Virus record (IMG/VR): IMGVR_UViG_3300034071_001405
Span: 1 to 64,000 of that record
From: a virus
DNA: 64,000 nt
Reading direction: 5' to 3' (one strand)
Positions 16,435 to 25,800 of this stretch are shown here, piece after piece; position 1 is the stretch's first letter; every line of letters starts with the position of its first letter. The notes under the pieces are model-generated. The model saw only the letters and a list, made by a program, of their open reading frames with translations. It was not told where the DNA came from and ran no database searches. The position numbers and the translations under genes are program-made.

Positions 16435-18002
16435 TGATTCCTGTAAGTACAAACACAACAACAAACCACAACGACGCATGTACACCTTTGTCATCTTCTT
16501 GTGTTATTTGGAATGGTCCAGATATTCCTTGCATAGACTTATGTAGAGGTGATTCCATTGAAAAGGTTGTTTATAATCTTGCAACTGTTTTATGTGAAAT
16601 TACAGAAGGAGTTCTTGACGTAACAACATTGGATTTTAAATGTTTAGTATTATCAGGTCAAAGCGAACCAACTACACTTCTTGCAACAATACAGAAAATT
16701 ATTGACAAGGTTTGTGAAACACCTACTAGTGGTGGCACAGGTGGAGTAGTTGTTCCACCAACTCCTATTCCTTTACCAACCTGTTTATATTATACACAAG
16801 GTGGTGACACAATTACACAACTTTTACCAAATGATTATAGCCAATATTTAGCAACTAAAATCTGTGCAATACTATCAACTATAACCACTGTCAATTTAGC
16901 AATTTCTACATTAAACACAAGATTGACAACTTTGGAAAATACTGTAGACGCAATTGAAAGTGGAGGAACTAGTGGATTAACAATTCAAACACAATGTGCT
17001 AGCGGACCAACTCCAGGTCAAACACTGCCAATACAAACAGCATTTTTTAACTTTGAAGAAAAATTTTGTGAATTAAGAACTTTATTGGGAAGTAACACTG
17101 CACTATCTACTGCAATCGCAAGAGAATGTGCAGGACTTGATAGTGCTCCACAAATAAGTAATCAATTAGCAATAATGTCTGCACTATCAGGATGGGTTAG
17201 TACACCAACTAATCTTTCTCAGACAATAGTTAACATGTGGATTACACTTTGTGATATGCGTTCTGCTCTACAATCAATTGTTGCAGCAGGAGCATTACCA
17301 TGTGCAATTGTATCTCCTTACAACGTACAAATTACAAATTTGACAACAAACGGTTGTAAAGTTACTTGGAATGCTCCTCCTATATCGCTAACACAAAATC
17401 CTACAGGATACACTATAAATGTTTTTGAATGGAATGGTACAACAACTGTTGGTACAGCTATTGCAACTGTAGCAAAAACATTTCCATCAATTGACCATAC
17501 ATTTTCAAGTTTAGGGACTGCAGGTAAAACTTATATTGTTTATGTTACTGCACAATATAGTTGTGGAGAATCTTTACAAGCTTCTGCAATTGGTAAAACT
17601 CGTATTAGTCCTGTGACACATTTGATAACTGTTTCTGATACTACAAAATCTAGTCCTGCAATTACTACAGTAACATGTAGTTCTGTTGTTTATCCTGCTG
17701 TTGAAAGATTAACCACAATTACACTTGTTGATCCTACAACAGGAACTCCTGTAACAAATATAGGTGCAACAATAGATGTAGTTTTAAGATATGGATTTAT
17801 TGGAGATTGTGTTACAGCAGCACAACAAAATATTACAATAAGTATCCTTACAGGACAAAGCACAGGAACGTATAATTATCTAGGTCAAAAACCAAAACTT
17901 TGTGCATCTCCTCCATGTACTCCAGAATATCAATCATATACTTGTGGTGTTTCTGTAAGTACTTCATCAGCGGCATTTGCACCATCAGTAACAATCTGTT
18001 AA
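16434..18002 (+). CDS. Fibre protein with FN3 domain (head or tail fibre)
   Basis: A 522-residue protein. Residues 23-35 carry CVIWNGPDIPCID, a motif shared with the next protein and probably the virion-anchoring part. Residues about 40-250 are helical repeats separated by proline/glycine linkers (TPTSGGTGGVVVPPTPIPL), as in trimeric fibre shafts. Residues about 292-388 fit a fibronectin type III domain (PYNVQITNLTTNGCKVTWNA, then YIVYVTAQYSCGES). The last about 130 residues are another beta-rich domain. Fibronectin and other Ig-like domains are common on phage fibres, where they may bind surface glycans. Many cysteines are present, which is odd for a cytoplasmically assembled protein and could mean metal sites. 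Confidence 0.7.
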   Translation: MIPVSTNTTTNHNDACTPLSSSCVIWNGPDIPCIDLCRGDSIEKVVYNLATVLCEITEGVLDVTTLDFKCLVLSGQSEPTTLLATIQKIIDKVCETPTSGGTGGVVVPPTPIPLPTCLYYTQGGDTITQLLPNDYSQYLATKICAILSTITTVNLAISTLNTRLTTLENTVDAIESGGTSGLTIQTQCASGPTPGQTLPIQTAFFNFEEKFCELRTLLGSNTALSTAIARECAGLDSAPQISNQLAIMSALSGWVSTPTNLSQTIVNMWITLCDMRSALQSIVAAGALPCAIVSPYNVQITNLTTNGCKVTWNAPPISLTQNPTGYTINVFEWNGTTTVGTAIATVAKTFPSIDHTFSSLGTAGKTYIVYVTAQYSCGESLQASAIGKTRISPVTHLITVSDTTKSSPAITTVTCSSVVYPAVERLTTITLVDPTTGTPVTNIGATIDVVLRYGFIGDCVTAAQQNITISILTGQSTGTYNYLGQKPKLCASPPCTPEYQSYTCGVSVSTSSAAFAPSVTIC

Positions 18003-18025
18003 ACTTAAAAAAAAAATAAAATATA

Positions 18026-18550
18026 ATGTATCCAAGTCAAAACTGTGAACCATGTAACCCTGAATGTCCAGAGGTAGTAGTACCTGCACCACCAGCGTGT
18101 ATTGGTGAACCATGTGCTGAAATGATGTCAGGCCAGTGTGTAAAATATACAGGACCTGCTATTCCATGCTTAGACATAGCTGTTAATGAAAACATAAATT
18201 CTGTTTTGCAAAAATTAATTGCAAATGTTTGTGGTTTATGTCCAGTACCTGTAATTACAACTTCAACTACATGCGGTGTAGGAAATACAACTTTTATCAT
18301 TAAAGTTTCCTCTGATCACCTTACTGTAGGAACAATTATTGAAGTACAATTTAAAACTCCTACTGCAACTGTATGGACATCTGCAACAAACATTGTGACA
18401 ACAGGTGTTGTATTGAATGACTTTACAAATATTACTATACCTTTAAACGGTACACAAACTGCTACATATCAAGTAAGAGCAAGACGTAGATGTGTTGATG
18501 CTTTCACTGGTTGGGCAACTGCAACAGTAACTACTCCTGCGTGCGTTTGA
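18026..18550 (+). CDS. Short fibre-type protein with FN3-like domain
   Basis: A 174-residue protein that looks like a reduced relative of the fibre before it. The first 30 residues are rich in Cys and Pro. Residues 38-50 hold CVKYTGPAIPCLD, matching the CVxWxGPxIPCxD motif of the longer fibre. The rest (about 75-172) is a single beta-sandwich with FN3-like features (TIIEVQFKTP, YQVRARRRCVDAFTGWATAT). The pair may share a docking site on the capsid or collar. It ends the operon: a terminator follows 60 nt later. Confidence 0.65.
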   Translation: MYPSQNCEPCNPECPEVVVPAPPACIGEPCAEMMSGQCVKYTGPAIPCLDIAVNENINSVLQKLIANVCGLCPVPVITTSTTCGVGNTTFIIKVSSDHLTVGTIIEVQFKTPTATVWTSATNIVTTGVVLNDFTNITIPLNGTQTATYQVRARRRCVDAFTGWATATVTTPACV

Positions 18551-18610
18551 TAAACTTTAATCAGCACATAAAAAGACTATTAACCTGGTTTATTGGTTTT
18601 CCAGGAAGAT

Positions 18611-18648
18611 AAGAGATGCCCCTGGTGAAAGCTGGGGGTGTTCTTTTT
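18611..18648 (+). terminator. Rho-independent terminator
   Basis: A stem of about 14 bp, with one bulged G and several G-U pairs, forms between 18611-18625 and 18632-18645 around a UGAAAG loop. Its core is four G-C pairs (CCCC with GGGG). The 3' arm runs into TTTTT (18644-18648). It lies after the short fibre gene and just before a host-type promoter, so it marks a transcription-unit boundary. Confidence 0.8.
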
Positions 18649-18658
18649 AAACCATTAT

Positions 18659-18697
18659 TTTGTAAAGTAGTATAATAACAACTAACTTTGCAAAGTT
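18659..18697 (+). promoter_or_regulatory. Bacteroidota-type promoter with overlapping palindrome
   Basis: TTTG at 18659-18662 and TAACTTTG at 18683-18690 are separated by 20 nt, matching the Bacteroides primary-sigma consensus (TTTG, about 19-21 nt, TAnnTTTG). AACTTTGCAAAGTT (18684-18697) is a perfect 14-nt palindrome covering most of the -7 box and the expected start-site region, so it could be an operator. The leader to the ATG at 18731 is about 35 nt, A-rich and without a Shine-Dalgarno sequence. Confidence 0.75.
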
Positions 18698-18730
18698 CAC
18701 TTACATGTTTACAAAACACATAATAAACAA

Positions 18731-20065
18731 ATGAATATAATTTCAGCAGTGTATCAAGGCTTAAAACGCAAAAAGTCAGCTGAGGCAGAAGCCCAAAGAC
18801 TAGGCATCACAGTTTCTTACTATCATAAAATTAAAACAGAAATTGTAAATGTAATTGAACAAGTTGGTGACAAAGTAGACCATGTAATTTTAAAGCTTGT
18901 TGAAGCAAACGTTTCAGGAAAGAAAACTTTAGCGTCAGAAGAGGAGGTCATGTTCGAATTGGAACAAGAACTAGACAGACTGCACAACAAAGAAGAAGAG
19001 TCAAGTGTAGTAGAAATACATGAAAATCTTGAAGCAGGCACATCAAAAATTACAGGCATTACATCTAGTGAGCCACGTAGTCCAGAAGAAATTATAAGAG
19101 TTTTAAAGATAGACACAACAAAGTGGAAACTATCACAGTTCTGGAATAAAGAAAAAGGTAGTAGATGGATTGTTTCAGCATTAGTAACTAGAATATCATC
19201 TGAAGAAAAAACACAACATAGTTTTTTAGAACTGCTTGAAGAATACAAAATACCTAAAATTGAACCATTGGATCCTGCTAAACATTGGTTAAATGCAACA
19301 GCAACAGAAAAAGTTTGTGGTGTTATGTCATTACAAGATTTGCATTTTGGTAAACCAGGTAATGAAGATATGGGTAAAATACTAAATGACTCTATCAGTT
19401 ACTTGATTGGAAAAGCTCACAAGAATTACTTTATGGAAAAGATAGTTCTTGTAGTTGGACCAGATACTTTGAACATGGATACTTTTGATGGAACAACAAC
19501 AAAAGGAACACCGGTAGAAAACTCTGAGGTAGCTACTGTTGCTTATATGAAAGCTTTTGAAGCATTGCTTGAAGCTATAGGAACCATTAGACAGTTTTGT
19601 GAGAAACTAGAAGTTGTGTTTATCCCAGGTAATCATGACAGACTTAGCTCGTTTCACTTGTTACATGCTCTTTCTCAAGCATTTAGAGAATGGACAAACA
19701 TAGAGTTTAATGTCAAATACTCAGAACGTAAAGTTTTACTTTATGGTAAAAACATGTTATGCTTTGAGCATGGAGATGTTAGTACAAAAAACAACCCTGT
19801 TGTTTATGCTATTGAGTTTCCAAATGAATGGGGAACAACAAAACACAGAATGCTTTATACTGGACATTACCATGGTCGTAAAACCACAAACGTTGTAACT
19901 GAAAATGAAGAGCATGGATTTGTAACTAGAATTCTTCCAGCACTTACAAATTCAGATTACTATCACTATCATCATAAATATGTAGGCAACAAGCGTTCAG
20001 CTATACTTCATATTCATGATAAAGACATGGGTTTAGTGTCAGAATTCATCTATAACATCAATTAA
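18731..20065 (+). CDS. Calcineurin-like metallophosphoesterase (Mre11/SbcD-like)
   Basis: A 444-residue protein with the metallophosphoesterase motif series: D203 and H205 in QDLHFG, D245 in VVGPDTLN (where most family members read GD), GNHD (300-303), H347 in EHGD and GHYH (378-381). These bind two metal ions and hydrolyse phosphodiester or phosphoester bonds. The N-terminal about 185 residues carry a helical, HTH-like start (AEAQRLGITVSYYHKIK), a charged linker and a conserved-looking block (EEIIRVLKIDTTKWKLSQFW). Such enzymes in large phages are usually compared with the DNA-repair nuclease Mre11/SbcD, but no SbcC partner is visible here. It is the first gene after the host-type promoter, inside a structural region, which is unusual. 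Confidence 0.8.
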   Translation: MNIISAVYQGLKRKKSAEAEAQRLGITVSYYHKIKTEIVNVIEQVGDKVDHVILKLVEANVSGKKTLASEEEVMFELEQELDRLHNKEEESSVVEIHENLEAGTSKITGITSSEPRSPEEIIRVLKIDTTKWKLSQFWNKEKGSRWIVSALVTRISSEEKTQHSFLELLEEYKIPKIEPLDPAKHWLNATATEKVCGVMSLQDLHFGKPGNEDMGKILNDSISYLIGKAHKNYFMEKIVLVVGPDTLNMDTFDGTTTKGTPVENSEVATVAYMKAFEALLEAIGTIRQFCEKLEVVFIPGNHDRLSSFHLLHALSQAFREWTNIEFNVKYSERKVLLYGKNMLCFEHGDVSTKNNPVVYAIEFPNEWGTTKHRMLYTGHYHGRKTTNVVTENEEHGFVTRILPALTNSDYYHYHHKYVGNKRSAILHIHDKDMGLVSEFIYNIN

Positions 20066-20123
20066 TACAAGTAGTTCTTTATAATGTCCAAAATTTTTAG
20101 TAAATTCTTATAGTAGGCCAACA

Positions 20124-20702
20124 ATGAAAAATGCAAAAAAACTAGATCTACACGCACCACGTTTCAGAAGAATTGCTGAAGGAACGCTTAACAATGAATT
20201 TGTCAAGTTAATAAAAGAGCAAATACCTTCTACAAAAGAACTCACAGCTGCTGAAATCAAAACGATAATCAGTACTTTTAATGGAGAACTTTGGCAGAAT
20301 GCTGTAGACAAACGTGATGGTGTTGAAATACCAGAACAGATAGGGCATATTTTTATTGGAACATGTCCACCAAAGAAAAAGAATGTAGATTTTAAAAGCA
20401 CTCTGCAATACATGAAGGTAATACAGCACCGTAATTGGGAAAGTGACCAACATCTTGCAAAGATATTTTACACTACATTTGGGACAAAGTATCGTTTTAA
20501 AAACAACGAGCTTTGGGGATTTGTACCTACAAGAGATTTCAAAAGAATGGTAGGTAAAACTTACCCTAAGAAATGGAAACAATATGTGCAAGTTGACCCT
20601 ACAATGAAAATGTCTGGATTCTACAGAAGCATGATGAACAAGATGAGAACTGAAGAAGCAGCTAAGGAGCTAATTGAGACATATAACGAATTTGAACTTT
20701 AA
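20124..20702 (+). CDS. Conserved hypothetical protein
   Basis: A 192-residue basic protein that I do not recognise. Noted features: RFRRIAEGTLNNEFVKLIKE near the start, an ELWQNAVDKRDGVEIPEQIG block with a beta strand IGHIFIGTC (about 55-82), then a lysine-rich second half. It contains no obvious catalytic motif. It lies between the phosphoesterase and two ring-type proteins, 58 nt after the former and 5 nt before the latter, so it is probably expressed with them. It may be an assembly factor, or it may act with the phosphoesterase. This is not resolved by sequence. Confidence 0.65.
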   Translation: MKNAKKLDLHAPRFRRIAEGTLNNEFVKLIKEQIPSTKELTAAEIKTIISTFNGELWQNAVDKRDGVEIPEQIGHIFIGTCPPKKKNVDFKSTLQYMKVIQHRNWESDQHLAKIFYTTFGTKYRFKNNELWGFVPTRDFKRMVGKTYPKKWKQYVQVDPTMKMSGFYRSMMNKMRTEEAAKELIETYNEFEL

Positions 20703-20707
20703 CTGAG

Positions 20708-21379
20708 ATGATAACAATATTAGAAGCTACATCAAGAATAAGAAACTTAATTAAGTCTGTAAAGCAAGATGCTTTTTTGACAGATAGGTTTTTGTATTCT
20801 GTAATAATGAAGCACGCAAAACTATTAATGCGTAGACAGGACAACCTGCATCGTATTATGAAATTTAACTCTGTGTTTCAAACACTTGACTTTGTAGAAC
20901 TTATAGATGTTGACAGAGCTCAAGCAGAGTGTCGTTGTATTTCTACAGGATGTACTTTTAAACGCACAAAAGAAAAACTTCCTCAGATGATAGATGGATA
21001 CTGGGGCCCTTTGATTAGAGCTGTGACTTCATTAGATTTGTCAGAAGAATTGACACCTACATTTCCAACTACTTTTGAGCAGATGAGTCGCCAAAAAACT
21101 TTTAAGTACAACAAGAAAAAGTATTACTGGTATTTGAATGGTTATCTTTACTTTCCAAACTTGGAGTGGGATGCTATTCGTTTAGAAGGAGTTTTTGAAG
21201 GTGATATTTCACAATACAACTGTGACCCTGCTGATAACTGTGAATACATACAAGACAAAACAATAAACATACCTGAGTACTTGTTTACAGAAATTGAGCA
21301 ATTGGTGATGAGAGATTTAGGTGTTTTATTACAAATACCACAAGATATTCAACATGACAATAAACATGTTGTTAGATAA
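20708..21379 (+). CDS. Probable tail-ring or adaptor protein
   Basis: A 223-residue protein with a helical N-terminus (ITILEATSRIRNLIKSVKQD, then FLYSVIMKHAKLLMRRQDNL) followed by a beta-rich centre (FVELIDVDRAQAECRC, KYYWYLNGYLYFPNLEWDAI) and a C-terminal helix (EYLFTEIEQLVMRDLGVLLQ). This layout is seen in the ring proteins below the portal of short-tailed phages. It is immediately followed by a larger protein of the same general type, so the two may form consecutive rings. The assignment rests on architecture and context. Confidence 0.6.
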   Translation: MITILEATSRIRNLIKSVKQDAFLTDRFLYSVIMKHAKLLMRRQDNLHRIMKFNSVFQTLDFVELIDVDRAQAECRCISTGCTFKRTKEKLPQMIDGYWGPLIRAVTSLDLSEELTPTFPTTFEQMSRQKTFKYNKKKYYWYLNGYLYFPNLEWDAIRLEGVFEGDISQYNCDPADNCEYIQDKTINIPEYLFTEIEQLVMRDLGVLLQIPQDIQHDNKHVVR

Positions 21380-21398
21380 AATTAAAACAAGATAAACA

Positions 21399-22487
21399 AT
21401 GTTGACTGAAGTACAATATAGAAACTTTGATGAGCTGATAGACAGTATCAAAATTGATTTGAGGCACTTTGACCTTGAAGGAATGATAGAGCCTCAACAG
21501 CTAATTAAAGTGGCAATTAAGGCTAACTATGAACTAGGGTTGAAAGTAAATCCATCACGTTCTAAAGCTATTGAGATTCATAAAGGTAAAGGTAGACTAC
21601 CTATAGATTTTTATGTTCTTAACTTTGCACTTTTATGTGAAGGTCATAAAGCTCACTACCAAAGACAAGAGGATATGAAAACATATACTCAAGGATTACT
21701 TGAAGGAGCTTTATTAGCACAAAAGCTAAATCAATTAGGTACAGGTAGTTCAGTAAGACAATATAATGTTACGCTTGATATTGTTCCCGGAGTAAATACC
21801 ATAACTCACAATCTTGGATCTACTGATATCATGGTGCAAGCATTAGCAACTGATGGACAAATTCTTTCATACATTTTAGGAATAGTTTCTGAAAATGCTA
21901 TAACAATAAATTCACCAGCAAATGTCACTATTACAGATGTTAGAGTTGTTGTTATGGGAGCTATAAGAGCTTACACAGGTGAAAGTGCAGAAATAACTGC
22001 AACACCTGCAGGTACGACAATGGTTCATTATAATGTTCATGGCAAACGTCATGAATATACATCACTTATACCTATGCGTATTGACAAAAGCAAATCAGTT
22101 TCTGCAGATTGTTTTAACTTAAACAGTAAAGACTATCATGCTGCAGTAATTAAAAATGGTTTTCTTGTTACAAATTTTGATGAAGGGGTTGTTTATATAA
22201 ACTACCAATCTTTGATGGAAGATGATGAAGGTAACTTATTAGTTATGGATCATCCACTTGTCAATGAGTATTATGAGTATGCGCTAAAGCAACGTATTTA
22301 TGAGAACCTTTTTATGAGTGGTGAAAATGTAGCAAACTACTTACAACTTGTAGAACAAAGACTTAGATCTGCACGTAACAACGCATTATCATTTGTGAAT
22401 ACTCCAGACTTTAGAGAACTGAAAGAAGTTTGGGAGATGAACCGCAAAGCACAATATCACAATTACTATTCAATGTTTAAAGGTTAA
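21399..22487 (+). CDS. Probable tail-ring protein with inserted beta domain
   Basis: A 362-residue protein. Residues 1-110 and about 210-362 look like one helical/beta core (start VQYRNFDELIDSIKIDLRHF; end YYEYALKQRIYENLFMSGEN). Residues about 125-192 form an inserted domain of the style 'Y.vtl...pG.ntitHnLgs.dimVq', with NTITHNLGSTDIMVQAL and ending VTITDVRVVVMGA. Such small beta domains recur in receptor-binding and other exposed tail proteins. Gene order places it between another ring protein and the muzzle-type protein, so a lower ring of the tail barrel is the best reading. Confidence 0.6.
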   Translation: MLTEVQYRNFDELIDSIKIDLRHFDLEGMIEPQQLIKVAIKANYELGLKVNPSRSKAIEIHKGKGRLPIDFYVLNFALLCEGHKAHYQRQEDMKTYTQGLLEGALLAQKLNQLGTGSSVRQYNVTLDIVPGVNTITHNLGSTDIMVQALATDGQILSYILGIVSENAITINSPANVTITDVRVVVMGAIRAYTGESAEITATPAGTTMVHYNVHGKRHEYTSLIPMRIDKSKSVSADCFNLNSKDYHAAVIKNGFLVTNFDEGVVYINYQSLMEDDEGNLLVMDHPLVNEYYEYALKQRIYENLFMSGENVANYLQLVEQRLRSARNNALSFVNTPDFRELKEVWEMNRKAQYHNYYSMFKG

Positions 22488-22491
22488 ATAG

Positions 22492-22857
22492 ATGGCAGAC
22501 AAGTTTTATAAATGTAAAATTAATGTTCCTATCTACAACACAAATGCAATGCTTTGTGTTGTAAAAGATATGGAAGACATGCAGATTTATCTTGACAAAA
22601 AGGTAAAAGGAACTATTGATGTAATTGGAGCAGATGGATGTGTTTTTGATATCTATACAACAAAGGGTTTAGAATACTACATTGTTTTAGTTGAAGATAG
22701 ACTTTCTCACAACTTGATTGCGCATGAAATTTACCATCTTGGTGTAAAAATTACCACTGATGTAAACATAGTAGATGAAGAATCTACTGCTTGGTTGATA
22801 GGTTTTTTAACAGAGAACATTTACAAAGTTCTTGAGAAAAAAGAATTTAAAATATAA
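22492..22857 (+). CDS. Small HExxH metallopeptidase-like protein
   Basis: A 121-residue protein with a zinc-peptidase signature: HEIYH at residues 78-82 and a downstream acidic helix DEESTAWLIGFLTENI (E96/E97), matching the third-ligand pattern 'EexaAylig'. The first 75 residues are beta-rich and likely form the edge sheet. Such minimal HExxH proteins occur in many phages, often annotated as metallopeptidases with unknown target. It sits between a ring protein (4 nt after it) and the muzzle-type protein (6 nt before it), so possible roles are virion-protein maturation or a purely structural use of the fold. All expected metal ligands are present. Confidence 0.65.
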   Translation: MADKFYKCKINVPIYNTNAMLCVVKDMEDMQIYLDKKVKGTIDVIGADGCVFDIYTTKGLEYYIVLVEDRLSHNLIAHEIYHLGVKITTDVNIVDEESTAWLIGFLTENIYKVLEKKEFKI

Positions 22858-22863
22858 GATACT

Positions 22864-25800
22864 ATGAGTGAGAACTTTACAAATACTAGTTCTGTAAAAA
22901 CCAATACCTTTAATAAAGGTATGGTTAAAGACAATACTGAAATTTACATGTCAGAAGGTCTTTGGACTAATGCTATAAATGCAATTAACAATTCTCATCA
23001 TGGTGAGTCAGGTTCTATAGGAAATGAACCTTCAAACAGATTATGTGCCAGTGCTCCTTACACAATCATTGGTTTTGCAAACATCTCACAAACAAGATGG
23101 GTTATATTTTCTACAAATGACACTGATTCTGAAATTGGAATTTTTGATGAAAGTGATTGCACTTATACTTTAACAGTTAATGACCCATGCTTAGGTTTTA
23201 AAAGAACACATTTGATTACAGCTGTAGTTAAAGGAAACTATGACTGTACAGACTCTGCATATTTTGCAGACAATCTAAATCCTGATCGTGTACTAAACTT
23301 GAACAGAGTACCTTACAAAGTAATAGGAGATACTAATCCAGATCCTGATTGCTATGAACCAGAATATTCTACTGACCTTGATTGCGATGCTTTAAGACTT
23401 CATCCTTTGGTAGACCAACCTTGCGTAAGCGTTATAAAATCACAAGGTGCTGGCCAATTAAACAATGGTAGTTACATGGCGGTTGTAGCGTACTCTGAAA
23501 ATGGTGTACGTTTAACAGACTATAGTATTCCTAGCGTGCCACAACCTCTTTGGGACCATACTGGTATAGGTGGTTCACTTGAAGTAACAGTTGACAGATT
23601 AGACCAAAACTTTGAAGAATATGAGTTAGTTATTATTGCAACTGTAAATCAGCAAACTATCGCTAAGAAAATTGGCTACTATTCAATTCGTCAAAAAACA
23701 GTAACAGTTGATTTATTTCAACAGTCTTTGATCACTGTTGACATAACACAAATTCCATTACGCTCTGTTGTTTATGAAAAGAGTGAAAAGTTATTTGATG
23801 TTAATGGTTATTTGATAAGAACAGGTGTAACAACTCAACCTTACTTTAATTATCAAGAATTAGCAAACAAAATAAAATCACAATGGGTTGCAGTTGAATA
23901 TCCAGTAGATTATTACTGGGGTAGTGGAAACAAAACAGGTTACATGAGAGATGAAGTATATTCATTCTTTATAAGATGGGTGTATAAAACAGGAGCACGT
24001 TCTGCATCATTCCACATACCCGGTAGAATTGCAAATCCTACAGATCTTCAAGCAGTAGCAACACCAGATGTATTATATCCAAATGAAACACAAGTGTGGC
24101 AGGTTTATGATACAGCAACAAAGTTTAATGCTACAGGTACACTTCCTGATGGAGGTGTTATAATTGCAAAAGGTGACATGGCCTTTTGGCAATCAACAGA
24201 ACGTTACCCTGATGACAGAGAATCAGTTTGGGGAGTACTATGTGGTAAACCAATACGTCATCACAAAATGCCATCAAATGAAACAACACACATACACAAT
24301 CAAGGTGGTGACAAAATAGTATTGTTAGGTGTTGAGTTTTCAAACATTGAACATCCTATTGATGAAAATGGCCTGCCTATTGTAGATGTTGTTGGATATG
24401 AAATACTAAGAGGCTCCCGTGAAGGTAACCGTTCAATTGTAGCAAAAGGCATGTTTAACAACATGTTGGAATATGACTTGCCAGGCAACACAACAAAAAA
24501 AGGTCTTATACAAAACTATCCTTATAATGACTTAAGACCTGACAATTTCTTAACTGATGATTTTAGTGTTCTTGATTCAGGTTCTGGGAGTCCTGGTAAC
24601 ATAGAAGAAACATCTAAACTTAACAAATACAAGAATAACATTTTTTCATTTCACTCTGTTGAAACAAGTTTTGTCAAACCTTATTTAGGAACAAACCACA
24701 TTAAAATTTACACAGAGGAAAGAGGTGTTGTGAATGGCAAATTTGAATTTCCACATAAACATCCAAAACACATTATTATAACTAATTTTGCATTTACTGT
24801 TGCTGCTTTGGTTGGTGCAGGTATAGCAGCGGTAGCATCAATTGGTAAAACTACTGTAACAGGTGGACAATATCCATTGGTTGCTGCTTCAGGTAGCCCT
24901 TTTGGTTCTGCAACTAGAGAATCAGGTACAGGTTCAATTACAGCAGATTTAATAGGTGCAAATGCTTTACAACTTTCATCAGGTTTTGCTGCTGCTGGTA
25001 CTTTAGGTACTGCAGCAGGTATAGCAGCTTTAGGTGTTTCTTATGCTTACTATTGGGGACAAGGTTTAGACCAAGCATTAGAAGTTATAAGAAACTTTTC
25101 TAAACCACGTCAGTACATGTTACAGTATAACTCACATGGTTTTTATTCTAATTATTCAAACGTTTCAAACAGCAATGTGCCATCAGGTCTGTCTCAATCT
25201 ATAAGAAGAGCAGTATCTGATTCAGGTGCAAAATATATTGGTTCAGGACTTCATGACCTTGATGCTACATTCCGTATCAACAATCTTAATCGTAATAAAT
25301 ATGTTGCACTAAAGTTACAAGGAACAGTACCAAACCCTTCAAGTTCTGTTGACAAAACTAAACACAGAATAAAAGATGGTGGTGTTACTTATGAAGAACC
25401 AACAAAAAATGAAGTTAGAAATGATACAGTTGCATATTATGGTGCAGTAAAAGTAGATTTTCAAAATCAATATGGCCAGCTATCATCAATTGTTCAACTT
25501 CCAACTGACTCATGTGTTTACAATACTGTTCCACAGTTGTTAGTTAAAAATACAACAGGTGTACTATTTGGAGGAGATGTTTACATTAATCGTTACACAG
25601 AAAAGAACCCTTACATGTTTTTTAATACATGGATGTTTGACATGCCAGAAAATACTGAGTATGACTATCGCAACTATGTTAATGGTCCTGCTCCACGTTA
25701 TTGGGTAAACTATGAAAGATTTGATGGGCAAGATTTTAACGTATCAATTTTACCTAATTTTCCTTCAGGTCCACTTGTTGATTTTACAACACCAAGTGAC

